Positions 24,341-33,155 of a stretch of 64,000 nt of DNA are shown piece after piece. The position numbers and the translations under genes are program-made. The DNA lies in contig CAZVYX010000003.1 in NCBI GenBank assembly GCA_964631725.1, positions 62,001-126,000 of the forward strand, given 5' to 3'. Source of the stretch: GCA-2731375 sp964631725 (GTDB lineage Bacteria > Pseudomonadota > Alphaproteobacteria > GCA-2731375). The notes beneath the pieces are model-generated. The model did not search any database. It was not told the DNA's origin and was given only the letters and a program-made list of their open reading frames with translations. The stretch's first letter is position 1. Every line of letters begins with the position of its first letter.

Positions 24341-25624
24341 ATGCCAGCATTGCAGGATATGTCATTGGAAGACCTGCGCCGCCACGAAGGCGAATTGGTC
24401 GAAAAGCACAAGGCCCTGCGTGGCCGTAACCAGAATATCGATATGACCCGCGGCAAACCCTCGGCCGAGCAGTTGGATCTGAGCAACGGCCTGTTCTCCA
24501 TGGTGACCGAGGATAACTATGCCGGCGAGGACGGCACGGACTACCGCAACTACGGCGCCCAGTCGGGCACACCCGAGGCCAAGGCGTTCTTCGCCGAATG
24601 TCTGGACGTGCCGGCGGCGAACATCTTTATCGGCGGCAATTCCTCGCTGCAACTGATGTATGACGCCCTGTCGCGGGCCATGCTGTTCGGCGTTCCGGGC
24701 GGCGATGGCCCCTGGCGCGATGTGGAGGATGTCAGCTTCATTTGCCCCATACCCGGATACGACCGGCACTTCGCGGTCTGCGAGACCCTGGGCGTCAAGA
24801 TGCTCCAGGTCGACCTGCTCGATGACGGCCCCGACATGGACGCGGTGGAGGCTCTGGTCGCCGACAACCCGGCCATCAAGGGCATGTGGTGCGTGCCGAA
24901 ATACTCCAACCCTTCCGGCATTGTCTATTCGCCGGAGGTTATCAAGCGCCTGGCCGGCATGAAGACCGCCGCGCCTGATTTCCGGATTTTCTGGGATAAT
25001 GCCTATGCCTTCCACAATTTCGACGGCGAGTTGGCGGAGATCGACGATATCCTTGTCCTTGCCGAGCAGGCCGGCAATGGCGACCGCCCCTTGCTGTTTG
25101 CCTCGACCTCGAAAGTAACCCTTCCCGGCGCCGGCATCGCCATCGTGGCCGGTTCCACGGCCAACATGGACGACATCGTACGCCATACGGTCATCGCCAC
25201 AATCGGCCATGACAAACTGAACCAGCTGCGCCACGTACGTTTTTTCAAGGACAAGGCCGGGCTGAAGCAGCACATGGCCAAGCATGGCGATCTGCTGCGG
25301 CCCAAGTTCAAGGCAGTGAGCGAGTCCCTGCAAGACGCCTTTGCCGGCAAGGATATCGTGCAATGGAACGCGCCCGAGGGCGGCTACTTCGTCAGCGTTG
25401 ACCTGCTGGACGGTTGCGCCGGGGAGACCGTGCGACTGGCGGAAGAGGCGGGCGTGAAACTGACGCCGGCCGGTTCCTGCCATCCCCATGGCAAGGACCC
25501 CCATGACCGCACGCTCAGACTGGCGCCGACCTTCCCGACCCTGGGCGAGGTCACCCAGGCCATGGAAATTTTCTGCGTCAGTGCCGAGCTTGCCTGTACG
25601 CGGAAATTGCTGTCGGAAGAATAG
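24341..25624 (+). CDS. Aspartate aminotransferase-like PLP enzyme
   Basis: 427 residues from ATG 24341 (AAAGGA upstream; another ATG at 24299 is in frame). It belongs to the aminotransferase class I/II subgroup with an N-terminal NIDMTRGKPSAEQLDLS signature, seen in actinobacterial-type aspartate aminotransferases. The PLP-binding Lys is in FASTSKVTLPGAGIAI near residue 257, and PKYSNPSGIVYS and FWDNAYAFHNF provide the cofactor contacts. It probably converts aspartate and 2-oxoglutarate to oxaloacetate and glutamate. It converges with the enoyl-CoA hydratase gene, only 3 bp apart. Confidence 0.88.
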   Translation: MPALQDMSLEDLRRHEGELVEKHKALRGRNQNIDMTRGKPSAEQLDLSNGLFSMVTEDNYAGEDGTDYRNYGAQSGTPEAKAFFAECLDVPAANIFIGGNSSLQLMYDALSRAMLFGVPGGDGPWRDVEDVSFICPIPGYDRHFAVCETLGVKMLQVDLLDDGPDMDAVEALVADNPAIKGMWCVPKYSNPSGIVYSPEVIKRLAGMKTAAPDFRIFWDNAYAFHNFDGELAEIDDILVLAEQAGNGDRPLLFASTSKVTLPGAGIAIVAGSTANMDDIVRHTVIATIGHDKLNQLRHVRFFKDKAGLKQHMAKHGDLLRPKFKAVSESLQDAFAGKDIVQWNAPEGGYFVSVDLLDGCAGETVRLAEEAGVKLTPAGSCHPHGKDPHDRTLRLAPTFPTLGEVTQAMEIFCVSAELACTRKLLSEE

Positions 25625-25627
25625 CGC

Positions 25628-26458
25628 CTATTTGCCCGTGAAGTTGGGCACCCGCTTGTCCTTCCAGGCGGCAATGCCCTCCTTGAAATCGTCCGATTTC
25701 TGGGCTTTTGTCATTTCCGCCAGGCAATCTTCCATGGCTTTATCAAAACCCTCGTCCAGGCCCTGATAGACCATCTCCTTCACCACCCGCGTGGAGCGGG
25801 GCGAGACCCCCTCGGCGATCTCGCGGGCATATTCCATGACCGCGGCCCGCAATTCATTGGTCGGATAAACCCGATCCACCAAGCCCATATCCAGGGCTTC
25901 CTCCGCATCCACCAACCGGGCGCTGTACATCAAATCAAATGCCTTCGACGGCGCAATCAGGCGCGGCAGCAGCCAACCCAGGCCGTATTCAGGCACCAGA
26001 CCGCGTTTCGTGAAAGCCGTGCCGAACTTCGCGGTATCGGCGGCGAAGCGGATATCGGCGAACATGGGCAGCACCATGCCGACGCCGACCGCGGGGCCGT
26101 TGACGGCGGCGATCACCGGCTTCGGCACGGAGGCGATCCAGGCATATTTGGCGGCGAAGGCTTCCGGCAGATCAAGGCCGCCTTCAATGGCGCCGGTGAA
26201 GGGCAGCGTGTCCTCTTCATCGATCGCGTTGCCGGCGGCGCGATTTTGCAGGCGGCTGGCATCGGCGCCGGCGCAGAAACCCCTGCCCTCGCCTGTCAGC
26301 ACGATCACCCGGACATTTTCGTCGTCCGTCGCCTTCTGCATGGCGGCGCGGATCTCGCCGGCCATGGTCAAGGTCATGGCGTTCAGACGGTCGGGCCGGT
26401 TCAGAGCAACCACCGCCACTCCATCTTCAACTTCGTAGTTCACTTCCTGAAAAGACAT
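25628..26458 (-). CDS. Enoyl-CoA hydratase/isomerase family protein
   Basis: 276 residues, crotonase fold. The oxyanion-hole motifs are GRGFCAGADASRL and NGPAVGVGMVLPMFADIRFA, and the catalytic Glu is likely in KRGLVPEYGLGWLLPRLI. Hydration of a trans-2-enoyl-CoA is inferred. It closely resembles the hydratase at 53911 in these motifs. It is the last gene of a leftward operon with the thiolase, the FadB/J-like protein and a TauD-like dioxygenase, 18 bp from the latter. The exact chain-length or branched substrate cannot be read from the sequence. Confidence 0.9.
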   Translation of the reverse strand: MSFQEVNYEVEDGVAVVALNRPDRLNAMTLTMAGEIRAAMQKATDDENVRVIVLTGEGRGFCAGADASRLQNRAAGNAIDEEDTLPFTGAIEGGLDLPEAFAAKYAWIASVPKPVIAAVNGPAVGVGMVLPMFADIRFAADTAKFGTAFTKRGLVPEYGLGWLLPRLIAPSKAFDLMYSARLVDAEEALDMGLVDRVYPTNELRAAVMEYAREIAEGVSPRSTRVVKEMVYQGLDEGFDKAMEDCLAEMTKAQKSDDFKEGIAAWKDKRVPNFTGK

Positions 26459-26476
26459 GGCGTTTCCCTATGTTTC

Positions 26477-27322
26477 TTATGCGTTGGGGCGCTGGCCCTG
26501 GATGGTAATCCGGTGCATCAGACGCCGCTGGCCATGATAGTCGTTCAGCGCGAAATGTTGCGTACAACGATTGTCCCAAAACGCCATGGCACCGGGCCGC
26601 CATTGGAAACGGTGAGTAAATTCCGGCCGTGCCGCATGCTGCAGCAGATAATGCAGCAGGGGCGCGCTTTCTTCTTCGGTCATATTGGCGAAGCGGGTGG
26701 TGAAGCCGCCATTGACGTAGAGATGTTTGCGTCCCGAATCCGAATGGGTACAGACCACCGGATGTTCGACCTCCTTCAAGGCGATCTCAGATAGCTTGAA
26801 CTTGGCGTCGCGTCCTTCGTTGGACGCATAAGCATCGGGACCGAAGGCACGGGCGCCGCTGTGTATCGCCTTTAGGCCATCCAGCATCTTTTTCATACCG
26901 GGCGAAAGCGCTTCATAGGCCGCGTACATGCAGGCGAACAGGGTATCGCCGCCATGCTCGGGCAATTCCTTGGCATACAGCATGGAGCCCATGGCGGGAT
27001 CTTCATCGTAACTGTGATCGGTGTGCCAGCCGCCGCCGATGTTCTGGGTATCGCCGGGTTCCTTGCGGACCTGGGCAATTTCCGGATAGCCCTCGACGCT
27101 CTCAAAGAACTTATTGACGTCAACGCCGCCAAAACGCCGGGCAAAGGCCAAATGCTGTTCCGGCGTCAGATCCTGATCCATGAAAAAGACCACGCCCTGA
27201 TCGAAAAACACCTCTCGAACCGCGGCCATGGTGCTGTTATCCATTTCAGCACCCAGATCCAAACCATGGATTTCAACGCCTAGCGCGCCGGAAACCCGCC
27301 TGATCTCCATTCCTTGCCCCAT
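26477..27322 (-). CDS. TauD/TfdA-family Fe(II)/2-oxoglutarate dioxygenase
   Basis: 281 residues, closer to canonical TauD than the protein at 2056. The triad is in GGGWHTDHSYDE (His and Asp near residues 101 and 103) and DNRCTQHFALNDYHGQRR (distal His, then the Arg that binds 2-oxoglutarate). The N-terminus GALGVEIHGLDLGAEM and FFDQGVVFF are typical. A good GGAGAGGGG precedes ATG 27322; an internal ATG five codons later is possible. It lies inside a beta-oxidation operon, which suggests hydroxylation of an acyl, alkylsulfonate or similar substrate feeding that pathway. Confidence 0.9.
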   Translation of the reverse strand: MGQGMEIRRVSGALGVEIHGLDLGAEMDNSTMAAVREVFFDQGVVFFMDQDLTPEQHLAFARRFGGVDVNKFFESVEGYPEIAQVRKEPGDTQNIGGGWHTDHSYDEDPAMGSMLYAKELPEHGGDTLFACMYAAYEALSPGMKKMLDGLKAIHSGARAFGPDAYASNEGRDAKFKLSEIALKEVEHPVVCTHSDSGRKHLYVNGGFTTRFANMTEEESAPLLHYLLQHAARPEFTHRFQWRPGAMAFWDNRCTQHFALNDYHGQRRLMHRITIQGQRPNA

Positions 27323-27340
27323 GTTTCCCCTCTCCTTTTC

Positions 27341-29470
27341 CTAGGCCGCCTTGCCATAAAATCCTTCACCCTTGGCAGCCATGTCGCGCAGCAGTTTCGG
27401 CGGACTGAAGCGGGGGCCGTGGGCCTGGGCCAAACGGTCGCATTCGGCGACGAAATCCTCGATACCGATGGTATCCACCAGACTCAGCACGCCGCCCCGG
27501 AAGGGCGGAAAACCCCAGCCCATGATCGAGCCCACATCGGCGTCGCGCTTTTCGGTCACCACGCCCTCTTCCATACAGCGGGCGGTTTCCACGGACTGGA
27601 TGTACATCAGGCGTTTCTTGACGTCTTCCACATCCGGTTGTTCCGCCGCCGCCGGGCAAAGATCGCCAAGACCCGGCCACAGACGCTTGTCACCCTTCTC
27701 GGGGTAGTCATAAAACCCCTTGGCGGTCTTGCGGCCCAGACGGCCCAGAACCTCGACCAACTGGCGGACCAGATCGTCGCCGGGAACGGCAATATAGTCG
27801 TCACCCATATCCTCCTGGGTCTGCTTGCCGATTTTATACATCAGGTCGATCGAAACCTCGTCGGCCATGGCCAAAGGACCGACCGGCATGCCCGCCATCT
27901 TGCCGGCATTTTCGATCATCGCCGGCGCCACGCCATCGGCCAACAGGGCCAGGCCCTCGCGCACATAGGTGCCGAACACCCGGGAGGTATAGAAACCACG
28001 GGAGTCATTGACCACGATGGGCGTCTTGCGGATCGCCTTGACATAGTCGATGGCCACCGCCAGGGCCTCATCACCGGTTTCCTTGCCCATGATGATCTCC
28101 ACCAAGGGCATGCGGTCCACCGGCGAGAAGAAATGCAGGCCGATGAAGTTATCGGGCCGGGACGATGCCTCGGCCAGCCCGGTAATGGGCAGCGTCGAGG
28201 TGTTGGACGCGAAAACGATCCCATCACCGGTGACGGCAAGGGTTTTTGCGGTGACGTCGGCCTTGACCGCGCGATCCTCGAACACCGCCTCGATCACCAT
28301 CTCGCAGCCGGCCAGATCGTTGAAATCCGTCGTCGCATGAATACGGGCCAGGGTCGCCTCGCCTTTATCCTTGTCCATGCGGCGGCGGGAGACCCGCTTC
28401 TTGATCAGTTCTTCCGCATGCGCCTTGCCCTTGTCGGCGCCGGCCTGTTCCATATCCAGCAAAACCACGTCCAGGCCGGCCATGGCGGTGACATAGGCAA
28501 TGCCCGCGCCCATCATGCCGGCACCCAGAACGCCGATCTTGGTCAGTGCCGCGGCCGGGATATCCTTGGGCCGGCCCGCGCCCTTGCCGGCCTCGGTCAT
28601 GGCAAAGAACAGCCGGATCATGTTGCGGCATTCCGGCGTGGTCGCGGTGGCGATGAGATAGCGGATCTCGATCGTCAGGCCGGTGTCGATATCAACCTGA
28701 CAGCCCTCGAAGACACAGGACATGATGTTCCGTTGCGCCGGGTAGTTGCCGTAGGTGCGTTGATGCAGCATGGCGTTGCCGGCGGCGAAGGCCTGCTGGC
28801 CCATGGGCGATTGCACCGCACCGCCCGGCATCTTGAAGCTTTTCTTGTCCCAGGGCTGCACCTTGGTTTTTTGTCCATCGCCCAGGATCCAGGCCTTGGC
28901 CGCGGCCAGCAGCTCATCCGCCGGCACCGTTTCGTCGACCATGCCCATGTTCAGGGCGGCCTGCGGCGCCAACTCCCGCCCTTCCAACATCAGGGGCAGA
29001 GCCTGTTGCATGCCGATCATGCGGGGCAGCCGCTGTGTGCCGCCGCCGCCCGGCAGCAGACCGATCTTGGCCTCGGGCAGGCCGATCTTGATCTTCGGAT
29101 CATCGGCGGCGATACGGTGATGGCAGGCTAGGCAGATCTCGTAGCCACCGCCCAGGGCGTGACCGTTGATGGCCGCAACGAATGGCTTGCCGCTCTTTTC
29201 CATGCGCCGGAAGATGCCGTGCAGCACGCGCATGAACTCTTCCAGCATTTTCACATCACCATCGCCCATGACGGACAGATCAGCGCCAACCAGAAATTCC
29301 TTGTGGGCGGAGGCGACGATCACGCCTTTGACATCCTCGTCGGCAACGGCCTTTTCCACCGCCTCGGCATAGGCCGTCATGGTCTCGACATTCATGACGT
29401 TCATGGGACGGTTGGAAACGTTCCAGGTGATGGTGGCGACGCCGTCGCCATCCACGTTGTAGTCCATCAT
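27341..29470 (-). CDS. Multifunctional enoyl-CoA hydratase / 3-hydroxyacyl-CoA dehydrogenase (FadB/FadJ type)
   Basis: 709 residues. The N-terminal crotonase domain (about 1-190) has NGHALGGGYEICLACHHRIA and GLPEAKIGLLPGGGGTQRLP, with both catalytic Glu residues. The dehydrogenase domain starts near 315 with IGVLGAGMMGAGIAYVTAMA and has the catalytic His in IGLHFFSPVDRMPLVEI. C-terminal dimer domains end with SIMGWGFPPFRGGVLSLVDT. It performs hydration and oxidation in fatty-acid beta-oxidation, partnered by the thiolase upstream. Starts ATG 29470 and 29467 follow AAGGA. It lies 24 bp after the thiolase gene in one operon. Confidence 0.95.
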   Translation of the reverse strand: MMDYNVDGDGVATITWNVSNRPMNVMNVETMTAYAEAVEKAVADEDVKGVIVASAHKEFLVGADLSVMGDGDVKMLEEFMRVLHGIFRRMEKSGKPFVAAINGHALGGGYEICLACHHRIAADDPKIKIGLPEAKIGLLPGGGGTQRLPRMIGMQQALPLMLEGRELAPQAALNMGMVDETVPADELLAAAKAWILGDGQKTKVQPWDKKSFKMPGGAVQSPMGQQAFAAGNAMLHQRTYGNYPAQRNIMSCVFEGCQVDIDTGLTIEIRYLIATATTPECRNMIRLFFAMTEAGKGAGRPKDIPAAALTKIGVLGAGMMGAGIAYVTAMAGLDVVLLDMEQAGADKGKAHAEELIKKRVSRRRMDKDKGEATLARIHATTDFNDLAGCEMVIEAVFEDRAVKADVTAKTLAVTGDGIVFASNTSTLPITGLAEASSRPDNFIGLHFFSPVDRMPLVEIIMGKETGDEALAVAIDYVKAIRKTPIVVNDSRGFYTSRVFGTYVREGLALLADGVAPAMIENAGKMAGMPVGPLAMADEVSIDLMYKIGKQTQEDMGDDYIAVPGDDLVRQLVEVLGRLGRKTAKGFYDYPEKGDKRLWPGLGDLCPAAAEQPDVEDVKKRLMYIQSVETARCMEEGVVTEKRDADVGSIMGWGFPPFRGGVLSLVDTIGIEDFVAECDRLAQAHGPRFSPPKLLRDMAAKGEGFYGKAA

Positions 29471-29494
29471 CGTACTTATCCTTGAGAGTTGGGC

Positions 29495-30703
29495 CTAAAG
29501 CCGCTCAATAATTGTTGCCGTGCCCATGCCCGCACCGACGCACAATGTGGCCAGCGCGGTGCTCTTGCCCGTGCGTTCCAATTCATCCAGGACCGTGCCC
29601 AGGATCATGGCGCCCGTGGCGCCCAGGGGATGGCCCATGGCGATGGCGCCGCCGCAGACGTTGATTTCATCATGATCGATGTCAAGAGCCTGCATGAAGC
29701 GCAGCACGACGGCGGCGAAGGCCTCATTCAATTCCCACAGATCAATATCGCCCTTCTCCATGCCGGCACGCTTGAGGGCTTTTTCCGCCGCCAGGGACGG
29801 CCCGGTCAGCATGATCGTCGGCTCGGAGCCGATGGAGGCAAAGCTGCGGATACGGGCACGTGGGGTCAGGCCCAGTTTCTCGCCCATCTCCTTGGTTCCC
29901 AGCAACATGGCGGAGGCACCATCGACGATGCCGGAGGAATTACCCGCATGATGCACGTGCTCGATCTTCTCGATTTCCGGATAACGTTGGATCGCCACGG
30001 AATTGAAGCCGAACTGTTCGCCGTGATTGATGAACGAAGGCTCCAGCGACGCCAGGGACTGCATATCGGTCTCGGGCCGCATGTGCTCGTCATGATCCAG
30101 AACAGTCGTGCCGTTGATATCCACCACCGGCACCACGGCATCCTTAAAGCGGCCTTCGTCCCAGGCCCGCTGGGACCGCTTCTGGCTTTCCACCGCATAG
30201 CTGTCCACGTCATCGCGGGAGAAGCCATACTTGGTGGCCACAAGATCGGCGGAGATGCCTTGCGGTACGAAATAGCTGCGGAAGGCCACCGCCGGATCGG
30301 TCGGCCAGGCGCCACCGTCGGAGCCCATGGGCACGCGGCTCATACTTTCGACGCCGCCGCCGATCGCCATCTCCGACTGGCCCGACATGATCTGCCCAGC
30401 GGCGATATTCACCGCCTCCAGCCCGGAGGCGCAGAACCGGTTGACCTGGGCGCCCGCCGTGCTTTCGGCATAGTCGGAATTGATCACGGCAACGCGGGCA
30501 ATATCGGCACCCTGTTCACCCACCGGCGCGACGCAACCCATCATGACGTCCTCGACATTGGCGGTATCGAGATCGTTGCGGTCACGGATCGCCCTGAGAG
30601 CGGTCGAGGCCAGTTCAATCGGCGTCACCGAATGCAGCGCGCCGCTGGACCGTCCCTTGCCCCGTGGAGTGCGCACGTGGTCGTAAATATAGGCATCCGC
30701 CAT
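29495..30703 (-). CDS. Acetyl-CoA acyltransferase (3-ketoacyl-CoA thiolase)
   Basis: 402 residues, thiolase II fold. Nucleophilic Cys in AQVNRFCASGLEAVNIAAG near residue 90; GGVESMSRVPMG; catalytic His in GGAIAMGHPLGATGAMI and the second Cys in TLCVGAGMGTATII near the C-terminus. It would cleave 3-ketoacyl-CoA with CoA, giving acetyl-CoA. First gene of the leftward operon; a strong AGGAAGGA precedes the ATG. Together with the FadB/J-like protein it makes a complete terminal beta-oxidation module. No acyl-CoA dehydrogenase is in the operon. Confidence 0.95.
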   Translation of the reverse strand: MADAYIYDHVRTPRGKGRSSGALHSVTPIELASTALRAIRDRNDLDTANVEDVMMGCVAPVGEQGADIARVAVINSDYAESTAGAQVNRFCASGLEAVNIAAGQIMSGQSEMAIGGGVESMSRVPMGSDGGAWPTDPAVAFRSYFVPQGISADLVATKYGFSRDDVDSYAVESQKRSQRAWDEGRFKDAVVPVVDINGTTVLDHDEHMRPETDMQSLASLEPSFINHGEQFGFNSVAIQRYPEIEKIEHVHHAGNSSGIVDGASAMLLGTKEMGEKLGLTPRARIRSFASIGSEPTIMLTGPSLAAEKALKRAGMEKGDIDLWELNEAFAAVVLRFMQALDIDHDEINVCGGAIAMGHPLGATGAMILGTVLDELERTGKSTALATLCVGAGMGTATIIERL

Positions 30704-30754
30704 GTCGGTATTCCTTCCTATCTCGTCAGATCCAGCGCCCGTTGGGTTCCGCTG

Positions 30755-30943
30755 TCAGGATCCGTCCATCTCTTCGAAACGCTTGTCCATATTGTATTGG
30801 CTAAGGGCATAGACCGCCCAAATCGCCGCCGGCACCCAGCCGATCAGGGTGCACTGCAGGATCAGGCAAATGATGCCGGCAAATACGCGGCCTATAGTAA
30901 TAAACAAAAGCCACGGCAACAAAAGTGCGATCAAAAGCCGCAT
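30755..30943 (-). CDS. Pmp3/YqaE family small membrane protein
   Basis: 62 residues from ATG 30943, which has GGGGA upstream. Two hydrophobic helices (LLIALLLPWLLFITIGR and GIICLILQCTLIGWVPAAIW) flank a short turn, and the tail ends YALSQYNMDKRFEEMDGS. The pattern with a Cys and Gln in the second helix and W-x-P-A-x-I-W-A is that of UPF0057 (Pmp3), known in plants and yeast as stress-induced proteins that affect membrane potential. It lies 51 bp upstream of the thiolase gene; co-transcription is possible. Confidence 0.85.
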   Translation of the reverse strand: MRLLIALLLPWLLFITIGRVFAGIICLILQCTLIGWVPAAIWAVYALSQYNMDKRFEEMDGS

Positions 30944-31031
30944 GATACATATCCCCAAAAGATCGGCGCGGAGCCAACGCATGGCCCCGCGCACAAAACC
31001 TCAACAACCGAAATCAGAGTCGCGTCGAACC

Positions 31032-31937
31032 CTATTCGAAAATAATTTCGACGCGCCGATTACGTTTTTCCTTCTTGCCGTCCTTGGTCGGGACCAACGG
31101 CTTCATCTCGCCATGGGCCGAGGGATGCAGGGCCCAGCGCGGAACCTTCATATCCAACAGGAAGGAGGAAACCGTATCCAACCGCCGACGCGACAGCGCC
31201 TGATTGTATTTCGCGTTGCCCGACATATCAGCATGGCCGGTAATGCTCATACCCGTTGATTTGATCAAGGCAAATTCCGCCGCCGCCTTGCGCAGCGTCC
31301 GCTGTGATGCCGTGTTCAGCTTGGAGCTGTTGAAATCAAAGAAGACGATATAGATGCCGTCCACGTCCGGTGCCTCCGGCGCCCTGGGCTTGGCCGCCAT
31401 CATCGGCTTCTTCATGGCCATCTTGGCCATGGGCTTCGGCGCCATCGCTTTTTGCAAATTCGCGAGCGACTTTTCGAAACTCGCCCTGCAGGCCGCGATG
31501 TCCTTGGGTTGGAAGTTCTCTTCCTGCTCCTGCATCCAGCAATCGAAATTGACCTGAGCCTGGGCCGCTAGCCGGGCGAAATTCTCGCGCCCGCCCTGGG
31601 CCAGCGCGATCATCAATTTGCCACGGGCCCGGCGCAAATCGTCGACCTTGTCGGCCGGCAGCATACGCGCCTTGAAACCTTCAGGCTTGACCTTGGTGTC
31701 TTTTTTTGCCGCCGCCGCCGACATGGCGCGCGTGGCGAACCGGTCAGAATCTTCGTAGTCGCCTTCCTTGTACTCCATCGACGACAACTTGATATAGCCG
31801 TTGACCAGATTAAAGTTGAATGGCGTCTTGACGCCATCCGCCATTTTCGCCTTTTCCAGTTGCGTGCCGACGCACGCCGATAGCGTCACGGCCGCGACCA
31901 GTGTAATCGCTGAAATCCTGATGATGTTCACAGCCAT
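31032..31937 (-). CDS. OmpA-family outer-membrane lipoprotein
   Basis: 301 residues. The signal peptide ends with the lipobox LSAC (Cys22), so it should be lipidated. Residues 30-180 are helical (YIKLSSMEYKEGDYEDSDRF, repeated Ala/Lys), followed by a Met/Lys/Pro-rich low-complexity hinge (AKMAMKKPMMAAKPRAPEAP). The C-terminal OmpA domain, with YIVFFDFNSSKLNTASQRTL, ITGHADMSGNAKYNQALSRR and KKEKRNRRVEIIFE, binds peptidoglycan. ATG 31937 was chosen for the signal peptide and nearby GAGGGG. A longer frame upstream reaches 32030 but has no support. It may tether the outer membrane to the cell wall. Confidence 0.9.
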   Translation of the reverse strand: MAVNIIRISAITLVAAVTLSACVGTQLEKAKMADGVKTPFNFNLVNGYIKLSSMEYKEGDYEDSDRFATRAMSAAAAKKDTKVKPEGFKARMLPADKVDDLRRARGKLMIALAQGGRENFARLAAQAQVNFDCWMQEQEENFQPKDIAACRASFEKSLANLQKAMAPKPMAKMAMKKPMMAAKPRAPEAPDVDGIYIVFFDFNSSKLNTASQRTLRKAAAEFALIKSTGMSITGHADMSGNAKYNQALSRRRLDTVSSFLLDMKVPRWALHPSAHGEMKPLVPTKDGKKEKRNRRVEIIFE

Positions 31938-32068
31938 CCCCTCTTTTTCATTAGGTTCACATTCACGTTTCTTATCAGATATATCGACATGGCTAAACCA
32001 CCCTCGCCAACCATGTCTTGGAACTAGCAATGCATAACACGAAGTATATAGTGCAAATGTGTCCTACG

Positions 32069-32995
32069 TCACTCCAAACCTTCAACAATTGTTCCCTCCG
32101 GCAGGTCCCGCCAGTCTTCCACCAGACGGCGGGATATGGAGTCTTCCGGCGGCAGAATGATCTTTTCCTCGGCCAAGGCGCGGTCGATATCGTCGCGGCT
32201 GAACCAGGCCGCTTCGCTGATCTCCTCGCCATCGACCTTGATCGCCGGATTGGTGGCGCGGGCCCAGAAACCCATCATCAGGGAGGAGGGAAATGGCCAA
32301 GGCTGCGAGGCGCGGTACAACACCTGGCCGGTGAGGACACCAACCTCTTCCGCCACCTCCCGGCGCACCGCGTCTTCCAGGGTTTCGCCCGGTTCGACAA
32401 AGCCGGCCACGGTTGAGAACCGGGGAATGCTGATCGTCGCGCGGCGGGCCAGCAAACAGCGCTCGCCATCGATAACCAAGGTGATAACGGCGGGATCGGT
32501 GCGCGGGAAATGCAGCCGTCCGCATCCCTTGTCCAGGCAGCGCCGGGCATGGCCGGCCCGTTCCGACACGGTCTGGCCACCGCAGCGGCCGCAGAACTGG
32601 TGATCACCATGCCAGACCGACATACCACGCCCGAACGCCAGCATGGCGGCCATCCGGTCCGAAAGATTCATGGCGACATCGCGCAGATCATGGGCCGTTC
32701 CGGGCAGCGCATTCGCCAGGCCGGCCTCGGTCAGGGCGGAAATATCAATGGTGAAATGCGCCGTATCATCAAGGATGCCCAACAATACCGTCTGCTCCAG
32801 CGCGCCAATTCTCGCCGCCGCCGCCGGCGTCAGGGTGATGGGATGCTTTTCATCTTCGAACAGGAAACGATGGCGCCAAATGGGGTAAACCCGGCTATCA
32901 GCGGCGGCCAGACGTCCGGCCAGCCAATCCGGGTCTTCCCGCCATTCCGCCGCGCGGTCAAAATCACCATCCGCATAGCGCATGTTGCTTGTCAT
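32069..32995 (-). CDS. nudC: NAD(+) diphosphatase / NADH pyrophosphatase
   Basis: 308 residues. After an N-terminal domain come zinc-ribbon Cys pairs (FCGRCGG and RCLDKGCG), then the Nudix box GFVEPGETLEDAVRREVAEE plus VGV, then the NudC-specific SQPWPFPSSLMMGFWA. The enzyme hydrolyses NAD(H) to NMN(H) and AMP and removes NAD caps from RNA 5' ends. The ATG at 32995 and another at 32983 are both possible. The gene diverges from the nitronate monooxygenase-like gene, with a 16-bp palindrome in between. Confidence 0.95.
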   Translation of the reverse strand: MTSNMRYADGDFDRAAEWREDPDWLAGRLAAADSRVYPIWRHRFLFEDEKHPITLTPAAAARIGALEQTVLLGILDDTAHFTIDISALTEAGLANALPGTAHDLRDVAMNLSDRMAAMLAFGRGMSVWHGDHQFCGRCGGQTVSERAGHARRCLDKGCGRLHFPRTDPAVITLVIDGERCLLARRATISIPRFSTVAGFVEPGETLEDAVRREVAEEVGVLTGQVLYRASQPWPFPSSLMMGFWARATNPAIKVDGEEISEAAWFSRDDIDRALAEEKIILPPEDSISRRLVEDWRDLPEGTIVEGLE

Positions 32996-33093
32996 CTTGG
33001 ATCCGGTCCTTGCTGCTGAAAATCCCGCCGCCGCTCTTCTAACACGGCCGCTCCTGCCAGGGTCAGGGAAAAACTTCCCAAGCAAATCACATT

Positions 33094-33109
33094 CGGCCTA
33101 TATAGGCCG
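33094..33109. promoter_or_regulatory. 16-bp perfect palindrome, candidate operator
   Basis: CGGCCTATATAGGCCG is self-complementary over its whole length. It is centred about 54 bp upstream of the nitronate monooxygenase-like start and 106 bp upstream of the nudC start. A TetR-, MarR- or LacI-type dimer could bind; no such regulator is encoded in this window, so this is a candidate from symmetry alone. Confidence 0.4.
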
Positions 33110-33155
33110 TAATCAAATTACAGCCATCGCAGCAATAGAAACGTGAGTGTGCGTC

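Noticed and set aside
27314..29131. 605-residue plus-strand frame over the FadB/J-like gene
   Set aside because: It is an antisense shadow: the opposite strand encodes a complete two-domain enzyme with all motifs.
29489..31045. 518-residue plus-strand frame over the thiolase gene
   Set aside because: Antisense shadow of the thiolase and Pmp3 genes; no family motif and a His-rich composition.
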